Part shown: piece by piece, positions 1 through 5,153 of the stretch
Layout of the letters: each line of letters begins with the position of its first letter
How positions within the stretch are numbered: position 1 is the first letter of the stretch
NCBI GenBank assembly: GCA_948468495.1
Contig: CAOKJI010000161.1
Location: forward strand, 1-5,479
Reading direction: 5' to 3'
Source: an uncultured Dorea sp.
Lineage (GTDB): Bacteria; Bacillota_A; Clostridia; Lachnospirales; Lachnospiraceae
DNA: 5,479 nucleotides
Translations under genes and position numbers: made by a program
Notes under the pieces: model-generated
Told to the model about the DNA's origin: nothing
The model's database searches: none
What the model saw: the letters and a program-made list of their open reading frames with translations, nothing else

Positions 1-476
1 GCCTTCCCAACTTCTGGCTCGCTCTTCTCCGCTGCGTCCTCTTTCTCTGCTTCCGGCTCGCTCTTCTCCGCTGCGTCTTCTTTCTCTGCTTCCGGCCCGT
101 TCTTCTCTACTACGTTCTCTTTCTCTGCTTCTGGCTCGTTCTTCTCCGCTGCGTCCTCTTTCTCTGCTTCCGACCCGCTCTTCTCAGCTACGTCTTCTTT
201 CTCTGCTTCCGACCCGCTCTTCTCAGCTGCGTCCTCTTTCTCTGCTTCCGGCCCGTTCTTCTCTACTACGTCCTCTTTCTCTGCTTCCGGCTCATTCTTC
301 TCTACTGCTTCTGTTTTCTCTGCATCCAGCACTTTTTTCCCTGCTGCTTCTGCCTCCACAACTTTCTCGCCGGCTTCTTCCACTGCTTCCTCATTCACAA
401 CTGCCGTCTTAACTGTCTTGTTCTTCGCAGCTTTCTGCATTGCCCTATTTCTCTTTGTTTTCGCTTTCTTTGCCAT
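1..476 (-). CDS. Partial gene for a 13-residue tandem-repeat protein with a basic head and acidic repeat tail (hypothetical; 3' end off the window)
   Basis: Reading leftward from an ATG at 476-474, the frame stays open for 158 codons to the window edge, so the C-terminus is missing. Residues 1-25 are strongly basic (starts MAKKAKTKRNR; ten K/R and no acidic residue). Residues 26-50 are mixed E/A/K/V. From residue 51 come eight 13-residue units, the last seven close to EAEKEDAAEKSEP (64-154), each with net charge about -4 and mostly ending in P or S. No signal peptide or membrane segment is visible. The start lies 20 bases after the lacI stop, so the two are probably co-transcribed. The ribosome site is only a G-rich GGGGGA nine bases upstream. 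I do not recognise the product. Some clostridial small proteins (the DUF6465 type, from memory) have a K/A/E-rich low-complexity N-terminus before a short conserved C-terminal domain; that region is not visible, so this is only a possibility. Reading-frame purity across all repeats makes coding very likely. Confidence 0.85.
   Translation of the reverse strand, partial: MAKKAKTKRNRAMQKAAKNKTVKTAVVNEEAVEEAGEKVVEAEAAGKKVLDAEKTEAVEKNEPEAEKEDVVEKNGPEAEKEDAAEKSGSEAEKEDVAEKSGSEAEKEDAAEKNEPEAEKENVVEKNGPEAEKEDAAEKSEPEAEKEDAAEKSEPEVGK
15..326 (-). repeat. In-frame 39-bp tandem repeat (8 units, 7 near-perfect)
   Basis: Seven contiguous 39-base units fill 15-287 and an eighth, more diverged unit fills 288-326. 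Each encodes one 13-residue unit of the acidic protein. Consecutive unit sequences in protein order are DAEKTEAVEKNEP, EAEKEDVVEKNGP, EAEKEDAAEKSGS, EAEKEDVAEKSGS, EAEKEDAAEKNEP, EAEKENVVEKNGP, EAEKEDAAEKSEP and EAEKEDAAEKSEP. The two leftmost units differ at only two bases. Changes cluster in the hinge triplet (SEP/NGP/SGS/NEP) and the AA/VV/VA pair, while EAEKE and EK are nearly fixed. After the last unit the protein continues EVGK, so the array may be ending near the left edge. Near-identity at the DNA level predicts copy-number change by slippage or recombination. Confidence 0.95.
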
Positions 477-496
477 CTTCTTGCTTCCCCCATTAT

Positions 497-1510
497 CTAT
501 TGTTCTTTTCTATCTATGTTATCCGGCCCGCCGGTAGATTCCTTTTCCACAAGTCGGTATCCCATCATAATTCCCTTGACAGCCGCATCCCTGTTTTCAA
601 TATTTTCCAAAAGTATTCTGGCTGAAAGCGCTCCGCTTTCCTCAAAAGAATAATGTACCGTTGTAAGCGTCGGCGTCGTCACATCCGACAGGGTAGAGTT
701 ACCATGCCCCGCAACCATCACTTGTTGCGGCAATTTCACGCCCTGCTCCTTTAAATACTGCATTCCTCCCACAGCAACAGTGTCCGTAGCGCAGACCACG
801 CCGTCTAGTTCCTTGCACTTCTCCATAAGTTCCTTCATCTTCTCATATCCTGACTGCATAGAAAAATCTGCAATAACATAATTCTCCTCTAACTCCTTAA
901 GCCCCGCATCCTTTACTGCATCGCAATACCCCCGGAAACGTTCTAGCCCCGCTGCTTTATCCCAATGCGGCGCGCTGATAAATCCAAGATTACGTTTCCC
1001 TTTTTCCAAAATTAAATTTGTAATATCATATATCGCATGGTAATCATCTTGATACACACAGTTATACCCGGCAATCCTCTGCCCGTTCAGCACTACCGGC
1101 ACTGACATCGCTTTCATAATCCGTCTGTGCTCCGCCGTAAATACTGTAGCCACAAAGATAACGCCGTCCACCTGCTTCTCATCAAAAACAGTTAGATATT
1201 CCTTCTCTCTTTCTGGAGCATTCTGCGTATCTGCAAGGAGCATCTGGTATCCTGACGCATCCAGAACAGACAGGATTCCCGCCACAATACTGCTAATGGC
1301 CGCCGAGTCAATCCTCGGCACTATCACTCCAATCAGCTTCGTCTTCTTAGTCCGAAGCGTCTGCGCCTGAAGCGACGGCCGGTATCCCGTCTCCTCCACT
1401 ACTTTGCGGATAGCCTCTCTCTTCTCGTCAGAAATATAGCCATTATTAAAATATCTGGAAACCGCCGCCGGAGAAACCCCCGCCAGTTTCGCAATCTCTG
1501 CTATATTCAC
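497..1510 (-). CDS. LacI-family transcriptional repressor of the adjacent PTS locus (ScrR-like)
   Basis: The 337-residue length is typical for the family. Residues 2-21 form the helix-turn-helix (IAEIAKLAGVSPAAVSRYFN) and 44-57 the hinge region. From about residue 58 (KLIGVIVPRI) there is a two-lobe periplasmic-binding-protein-like effector domain, including the conserved QVDGVIFVA strand (113-121), ATDTVAVGGM (241-250) and the late TTPTLTTVHYSFEESG segment (278-293). The start is a GTG at 1510-1508: an in-frame TGA lies two codons upstream, and an AGGA ribosome site sits seven bases before it. It follows the PTS permease gene on the same strand, an order known for clostridial scrA-scrR sucrose loci, and has its own promoter. 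Three matching palindromes lie in front of the PTS and HAD genes but none in front of this gene, so it looks unregulated by itself. In the family, binding of a sugar or sugar phosphate releases DNA. The effector here is inferred, not seen. Confidence 0.93.
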   Translation of the reverse strand: MNIAEIAKLAGVSPAAVSRYFNNGYISDEKREAIRKVVEETGYRPSLQAQTLRTKKTKLIGVIVPRIDSAAISSIVAGILSVLDASGYQMLLADTQNAPEREKEYLTVFDEKQVDGVIFVATVFTAEHRRIMKAMSVPVVLNGQRIAGYNCVYQDDYHAIYDITNLILEKGKRNLGFISAPHWDKAAGLERFRGYCDAVKDAGLKELEENYVIADFSMQSGYEKMKELMEKCKELDGVVCATDTVAVGGMQYLKEQGVKLPQQVMVAGHGNSTLSDVTTPTLTTVHYSFEESGALSARILLENIENRDAAVKGIMMGYRLVEKESTGGPDNIDRKEQ

Positions 1511-1614
1511 CTGTCAGTCCTGCCTTTCCAAACTGATCTCCGTCACCATATACTCTGCCTATTCTACTCATTCACTTAGAATTGAAGCATCGTATCTGTA
1601 TATGTTCCTTGTAC

Positions 1615-1643
1615 ATTATAGCATTCTATCCCCACTGTTGCAA
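1615..1643 (-). promoter_or_regulatory. Extended -10 sigma-A promoter for the lacI-type gene
   Basis: On the minus strand a -35 box TTGCAA (1643-1638) is followed after 17 bases by a perfect TATAAT (1620-1615) with the extended -10 motif TG directly upstream (TGCTATAAT). Transcription would start near 1608, giving a leader of about 98 bases before the GTG start. No operator-like palindrome overlaps it, so the repressor and the repeat-protein gene behind it probably have steady expression independent of the PTS promoter. Confidence 0.7.
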
Positions 1644-1670
1644 TATATGCCTCTCCGCCAAAAAATACCT

Positions 1671-1771
1671 CCTGTGAAAAGGTTACAGTTCACACTTTAG
1701 CCAGCGGACGTAGATTGAAGCAGGCGAATGTTACTCCGTCTGCTAAGAGACATTCGCCTGCTTCAATCTAC
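1671..1771 (-). repeat. Element A: short copy of a dispersed fold-back intergenic repeat, 21-bp perfect hairpin
   Basis: A perfect 21-bp inverted repeat (1710-1730 with 1751-1771) encloses a 20-base loop. The sequence 1726-1768 matches 5072-5114 of element B at 39 of 43 positions, including 25 identical bases at 1726-1750. The outer part 1671-1694 matches 4896-4919 at 19 of 24 positions (shared GGTTAC, then GTTCACA), and CAGCGG follows in both. Three of the four substitutions within the 43-base match are compensated in the opposite arm, so pairing is kept in both copies. It starts 29 bases after the PTS stop, in the same orientation as B. No T-run follows the stem on the transcribed strand, so it is not a standard intrinsic terminator; it could slow decay or processing of the PTS message. 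The orientation given is that of transcription and is arbitrary for a palindrome. Confidence 0.85.
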
Positions 1772-1800
1772 TGTATACGATTATAGGTTCTCTGGAATTT

Positions 1801-3717
1801 TTATTCTGCGGAGATAATCTCCTCCCCTGCTTCTACCGCCCCTGTCTTCACAATCCGGTAATTCGGATAATCTCCGCTGTTTGTCACAAGCACCGCAGTC
1901 GTTGTACAATAGCCTGCCGCTTTGATTTTTTCGATATCAAATGTAAGAAGCTTCTGCCCCTTTTTCACCTTATCGCCCACAGAAACCTTAACGTCAAATC
2001 CGTCTCCATTCATTTTCACCGTATCAATTCCCACATGAATCAGCAGCTCCATTCCAGCCGGTCCCATAATTCCAACCGCATGTTTTGTCTCCGTAACCGT
2101 TACAATCTCGCCGTCGCAGGGAGCCGTCACCTCGCCGTACTCCGGTTCAATCCCCACACCGTCGCCCAGCGCCCCTGATGCAAATACCGCGTCTGGTATA
2201 TCGTCTCTTGCAATAACCTTCCCTGTAATCGGCGCATACAAAACCTTCTCTGTCTGCGCGGAAACTGCTGCTTCTTTCGATTCTTCTGCCTCTGTGCGTT
2301 CTTCCGGTTTACTCTCCTCTTTCTTTGGCGCTTCTCCTTCATCTTCCTCCTTCCAGAATACCCATGTCAGCGCAAATGCAATAACAAAAGATACTACAAG
2401 AATCACCGCATACTGCAGCGTATAATCCAGTGTAATCAAAAATCCAGGAATACCCGTCACACCATAAGACGTCGCGCCGATATGGAAAAATGCTCCCAGC
2501 AGCGCTCCTGCCGCTCCGCCGGCCATTCCGCAGACCAGCGGCTTTACAAACCGGAGATTGACGCCAAATATTGCCGGCTCTGTAATTCCCAGCGCAGCTG
2601 ACAGAGATGAGGGAATTGCAACTGCCTTTGTCTTCACATTCTTTGCCTTCAGACCTACTGCCAGACAAGCCGCACCCTGCGCAAAGTTTGCCGCTGATGC
2701 AACCGGCATCCAGGTATTCAGTCCATCCACTGCAGAGAGCATTCCAGCCTCAATGACATTATACATATGGTGGATACCGCACACTACTGTCAGCGGATAC
2801 AATGCTCCCATCAGCATTGCTCCAACGCCGTATCCTACAGAAATCAGCCATTCTGCAAAGGTCAGTACATAAGATTCCGCAATGGAGAATACCGGTCCGA
2901 TAATTCCAAGTGTGAGAAATCCGGTAATCAGAACCGTACAGAGGGGCGATACAAATAAGTCAATCATCTCCGGCACATGCTTATGCAGCCATTTTTCAAT
3001 CTGACTCATCAGCCAGACTGCGATGATTACCGGAATCACATGTCCCTGATAGCCAACCTGCCGAATCGGGAACACTCCAAATAAATGCCAAACTCCGATA
3101 TCCGCCGCATCCATGCCTGCAACCGCCCATGCATTTACCAGATTTGGGTGAATCATTATCATGCCAACTACCGCGCCCAGGAAAATATTTCCGCCAAATA
3201 CCCTTGCCGAAGATACGGCAATCAGAATCGGCAGGAAGGTAAACGCTGTATTTGCAAATAAGTCCAGTATCCCATACCAGTCGCTTCCGGCAAATGTAGG
3301 AATCGCCTTGCCAAGCGCCTCTACCAGCCCCATCATAAGACCTGAGGCTACAATCGCCGGCAGAATCGGGACGAATACATCTCCCAGAGACTTAATCATC
3401 CGTTTGTAAAACGGCTGTTTTGCAGCTGCTGCCGCCTTCACTTCCTCCTTTGTCGCCGCAGTCATTCCGCTGACTGCAAGAAATTCATCATACACCTTAT
3501 TGACCGTTCCGGTTCCGATAATGAGCTGAAGCTGTCCGTTGCTTTCAAATACACCTTTTACACCGTCTATATTCTCCAGTTTCTTCTTATCAATCCTGCT
3601 GTTGTCCACCGTTACAAGCCTCAGTCTGGTTGCACAGTGAGCCGCGCTGACAAGATTCTCTCTTCCGCCGAGATTCTCAAAAATCTCTTTCGCGCATTTT
3701 CCATAATCTAACGCCAT
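1801..3717 (-). CDS. Sucrose-family PTS permease, fused EIIB-EIIC-EIIA
   Basis: This 638-residue inner-membrane permease imports a sugar while phosphorylating it with phosphate relayed from HPr. EIIB covers about residues 1-85, with the phospho-cysteine C28 in AAHCATRLRL and the GTGTVN loop at 68-73. EIIC spans about 105-456, with multiple hydrophobic segments, the HPNLVNAWAV stretch (190-199), GIHHMYNVIE (314-323) and the family signature GITEPAIFGVNLR (377-389). A charged E/K linker (456-489) leads to a glucose-type EIIA from about 490, with H546 (KHAVGI) and the phosphorylated H561 (LLIHVGIDT). Length and domain order match full single-chain EIIBCA proteins, and all key residues are present. 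The ATG at 3717 has a GGAGAGG ribosome site seven to eight bases upstream. The domains resemble ScrA/SacP-type sucrose and related alpha-disaccharide permeases, but GIHHMYNVIE differs from the GLHQSFP type I recall in classical ScrA. The substrate is therefore unproven, and no sucrose- or trehalose-phosphate hydrolase is visible. Confidence 0.95.
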   Translation of the reverse strand: MALDYGKCAKEIFENLGGRENLVSAAHCATRLRLVTVDNSRIDKKKLENIDGVKGVFESNGQLQLIIGTGTVNKVYDEFLAVSGMTAATKEEVKAAAAAKQPFYKRMIKSLGDVFVPILPAIVASGLMMGLVEALGKAIPTFAGSDWYGILDLFANTAFTFLPILIAVSSARVFGGNIFLGAVVGMIMIHPNLVNAWAVAGMDAADIGVWHLFGVFPIRQVGYQGHVIPVIIAVWLMSQIEKWLHKHVPEMIDLFVSPLCTVLITGFLTLGIIGPVFSIAESYVLTFAEWLISVGYGVGAMLMGALYPLTVVCGIHHMYNVIEAGMLSAVDGLNTWMPVASAANFAQGAACLAVGLKAKNVKTKAVAIPSSLSAALGITEPAIFGVNLRFVKPLVCGMAGGAAGALLGAFFHIGATSYGVTGIPGFLITLDYTLQYAVILVVSFVIAFALTWVFWKEEDEGEAPKKEESKPEERTEAEESKEAAVSAQTEKVLYAPITGKVIARDDIPDAVFASGALGDGVGIEPEYGEVTAPCDGEIVTVTETKHAVGIMGPAGMELLIHVGIDTVKMNGDGFDVKVSVGDKVKKGQKLLTFDIEKIKAAGYCTTTAVLVTNSGDYPNYRIVKTGAVEAGEEIISAE

Positions 3718-3772
3718 ATTCGTCCTCTCCTTTTACACACATTCATCTTCTTAGTTAAATCTGTTGCACTTC

Positions 3773-3788
3773 ATGAAATCGATTTCAT
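3773..3788 (-). promoter_or_regulatory. Operator O1: perfect 16-bp palindrome, LacI-type / cre-like
   Basis: ATGAAATCGATTTCAT is a perfect palindrome with the central CG typical of LacI/GalR-family operators. It also fits the cre consensus WTGNAANCGNWWNCA on both strands. It lies just downstream of the predicted PTS transcription start (about +8 to +23), where a bound repressor would block initiation or early elongation. Which protein binds (the local LacI regulator, CcpA, or both) is inferred. Confidence 0.8.
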
Positions 3789-3801
3789 ATCTTGTGTTTC
3801 T

Positions 3802-3830
3802 ATTATAATATCATAAATTCATTTTGTAAA
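3802..3830 (-). promoter_or_regulatory. Near-consensus sigma-A promoter of the PTS permease gene
   Basis: On the minus strand TTTACA (3830-3825) and TATAAT (3807-3802) are separated by exactly 17 bases, giving 11 of 12 consensus positions. The predicted start is near 3795, about 78 bases before the ATG. Operator O1 sits just downstream and O2 about 46 bases upstream of the -35 box, which suits a strong promoter held off by repression. Confidence 0.8.
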
Positions 3831-3875
3831 TTGACATCTTCTCCAAATCTGCACTTGCAAATTTGTGAAATATGC

Positions 3876-3889
3876 TGAAATCGTTTTCA
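3876..3889 (-). promoter_or_regulatory. Operator O2: upstream LacI-type / cre-like palindrome
   Basis: On the minus strand TGAAAACGATTTCA is palindromic with one mismatched pair. With the preceding A it matches the cre consensus in full. It shares ATATGAAAWCGATTTCA with O1 in the same orientation. Its centre is 102 bp from the O1 centre, close to a whole number of helical turns, so the two sites could act together across the promoter. Confidence 0.72.
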
Positions 3890-3925
3890 TATATTTCCCT
3901 GAATGAATACTAATATTATCATATC

Positions 3926-3966
3926 AATAAAGAGAACCGAAGATCTGCTTCCAAATCTCCGGCTCC
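3926..3966 (-). terminator. Intrinsic terminator after the HAD phosphatase gene
   Basis: Six bases beyond the HAD stop, the minus strand has a stem of GAG plus CCGGAGAT (3965-3955) pairing with ATCTTCGG plus CTC (3944-3932). It has one G-T pair, a two-base TT bulge and a 10-base loop, and is followed by TTTATT. The T-tract is modest. It would make the phosphatase gene its own transcription unit, separate from the PTS gene. Confidence 0.65.
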
Positions 3967-3971
3967 TTATT

Positions 3972-4802
3972 CTATATCAAACCATATTTTATAAATGCTT
4001 TCTGCAATCCGTCTTCCCTCACAGCCGGACAGATGGCATCCGCCAGCTTCTTCAGCGTCTCGCTTCCATTCTCCATACAAATTCCAAGTCCCGCCGTCTC
4101 TATCATCTCCACATCATTCATGCTGTCCCCAAATGCAATCGTATCCTTCACATCCATCCCAAGATGCCGGCACACCCGTTCAATTCCCCGGCCTTTATCG
4201 AACTTCCTGTTAATCAGTTCCCCATTGATAATTCCCCGGTTATCCATATCCTGTATGCAGAAATGAAATTCCTTCTCTAGCACATCCCTCGGCTCCGCAA
4301 TCTGCTCATTATTCTCACACATAAACACGATTTTATAAAGCGATTCCCCGCCATATTCCTGTATCGGCCGGATATTTAAGGATTCCTCGATATGCTCCCG
4401 CCAGCGCAGAAGCTCACTGTTACCGTCTTCCTTCGCCTTCCTGGCCAGAAATTTCTTAAACCCGTCATCCGTAAATGAACCGTCCCGGCCCTCAACCGTA
4501 CAGTAGACGCCGTTCTTCCTCAATACCTTAAGCGCTCTGTCCTGCTGCTCACTGGTCATGGGGCAGTCATAGATTACCTGCTCCCCACATAGGATATAAC
4601 CTCCGGCGCTTCCCACCACGCCGTCAAATCCATATTCCAGAAGCGGTTTCAGCATGGCATAATTGCGCCCTGTACAAATATATACCAGATGTCCCTTCTC
4701 TCTCGCTTCTCTTACTGCCTTCTGCGCAGAAATGGGAGGCACATTGCTTCCTCCCTCTGTCAGTGTTCCGTCTATATCCAAAAAAATAAGCTTCTTATCC
4801 AT
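3972..4802 (-). CDS. Cof-type HAD-IIB family sugar-phosphate phosphatase
   Basis: At 276 residues this is a normal-length soluble HAD-IIB hydrolase. Motif I is FLDIDGTLT with nucleophile D9 and acid/base D11. Motif II is ICTGR with T44. The C2-type cap lies between about 85 and 195. Motif III is K203 in DKGRGI, and motif IV is FGDSMND with Mg2+-binding D226 and D230. All catalytic residues are intact. Relatives dephosphorylate small phosphorylated metabolites such as sugar phosphates, with broad and poorly predictable specificity. The ATG at 4802 places motif I at the expected distance; GGAGGG lies only three bases upstream, slightly closer than usual. An operator like those of the PTS gene sits 18-31 bases before the start, and a terminator follows the stop, so it looks like a single-gene unit in the same regulon. 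A role on the sugar phosphate made by the permease is inferred from that shared operator. Confidence 0.92.
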   Translation of the reverse strand: MDKKLIFLDIDGTLTEGGSNVPPISAQKAVREAREKGHLVYICTGRNYAMLKPLLEYGFDGVVGSAGGYILCGEQVIYDCPMTSEQQDRALKVLRKNGVYCTVEGRDGSFTDDGFKKFLARKAKEDGNSELLRWREHIEESLNIRPIQEYGGESLYKIVFMCENNEQIAEPRDVLEKEFHFCIQDMDNRGIINGELINRKFDKGRGIERVCRHLGMDVKDTIAFGDSMNDVEMIETAGLGICMENGSETLKKLADAICPAVREDGLQKAFIKYGLI

Positions 4803-4819
4803 ATTCCCTCCATCATTCG

Positions 4820-4833
4820 TGTAATCGATTTCA
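4820..4833 (-). promoter_or_regulatory. Operator O3 in front of the HAD phosphatase gene
   Basis: On the minus strand TGAAATCGATTACA is palindromic with one mismatched pair. Preceded by ATA, it shares ATATGAAATCGATTWCA with O1 and O2, in the same orientation. It fits the cre consensus on the minus strand. It sits 18 bases before the start codon and overlaps or directly follows the likely promoter, so binding should repress the phosphatase gene. Confidence 0.7.
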
Positions 4834-4858
4834 TATAGATAGTAGCATACATTTCCAA
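4830..4858 (-). promoter_or_regulatory. Candidate promoter of the HAD phosphatase gene (weak)
   Basis: The better of two options is TTGGAA (4858-4853), 17 bases, then TATGAA (4835-4830), each 4 of 6 to consensus, with the -10 box inside operator O3. The alternative is TTGCAG (4867-4862), 17 bases, then TACTAT (4844-4839). In both cases O3 would overlap the -10 box or the start point. The sequence does not decide between them. Confidence 0.35.
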
Positions 4859-4895
4859 TTCCTGCAATCTAAATTTTAACGATATACTGCTGCAA

Positions 4896-5144
4896 CCTGT
4901 GTCTTGGTTACTGTTCACAGGTCGTCTCGTAAACAGCGGGTTGAATCAAGAGAATATCTCTTAGCAGACAATTCGGGAGTGCTTTTAATGGAGATGAAAT
5001 AGCGGCTTATCGAGACTTAGGCATGAAGGCTCTCCTGAATGGCTTAGTCTCGGTTGGCCGCTAGTTCATCGGAATGTTACTCCGTCTGCTAAGAGATATT
5101 CTCCTGATACAATCCGCGTCCTCCAAGCGGTGTGTGAACAGTAA
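4896..5144 (-). repeat. Element B: full-length fold-back intergenic repeat, MITE-like or structured RNA
   Basis: This fills most of the 351-base gap between nagA and the HAD gene. A perfect 12-bp outer inverted repeat TTACTGTTCACA (4908-4919 with 5133-5144) bounds 237 bp. Inside, 4936-4969 pairs with 5084-5117 over about 34 positions (20 contiguous perfect), GGAGT (4976-4980) with 5079-5083, and 4993-5022 with 5041-5070 with only four mismatches out of 30. The tip is the 18-base loop 5023-5040. Nearly the whole element therefore folds into one long hairpin. The block 4896-4919 before and at the left end also matches element A. I see no open frame of note, no target-site duplication in the immediate flanks, and no T-run making it a standard terminator. 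It begins nine bases after the nagA stop. A non-autonomous mobile element, a structured 3'-end RNA, or both would fit. The rest of the gap holds operator O3 and AT-rich promoter-like sequence. Confidence 0.85.
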
Positions 5145-5153
5145 TCCCTCTCT

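Noticed and set aside
15..326. Regular 39-bp repetition resembling a CRISPR array
   Set aside because: Units are contiguous with no unique spacers, and the reading frame stays open through every unit. It is a coding tandem repeat.
440..625. Plus-strand open frames over the repeat gene and lacI end, and similar ones at 2558-2958, 3161-3409 and 3903-4280
   Set aside because: They lie opposite genes with intact family motifs, have no convincing ribosome sites, and encode low-complexity S/H/P-rich sequence typical of antisense shadows.
1628..1673. Tiny leader-like frame: perfect AGGAGG (1673-1668), then a TTG start six bases later and 11 codons to a TAG on the minus strand
   Set aside because: It overlaps the lacI promoter, uses a rare start, and has no leader-peptide features such as repeated codons followed by an attenuator hairpin. 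Probably chance.
1673..1694. Small 6-bp hairpin (TGTGAA / TTCACA) as a terminator after the PTS gene
   Set aside because: The stem is short and the T-run on the minus strand is several bases beyond it (1665-1660). A strong case for termination cannot be made, though some leakiness control is possible.
2127..2668. Minus-strand frames at 2127-2342 and 2339-2668 inside the PTS gene
   Set aside because: They are out-of-frame shadows of the EIIC-EIIA linker region; the main frame carries all catalytic residues across this stretch with no sign of a frameshift.
4903..5150. Target-site duplication around element B
   Set aside because: The immediate flanks (CTTGG on the left, TCCCT on the right) are not direct repeats, so there is no insertion footprint visible.
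4896..5153. Element B as a riboswitch for the HAD gene
   Set aside because: It lies upstream of the likely HAD promoter and operator, not in the leader, and a near-continuous hairpin is unlike a ligand-binding fold.
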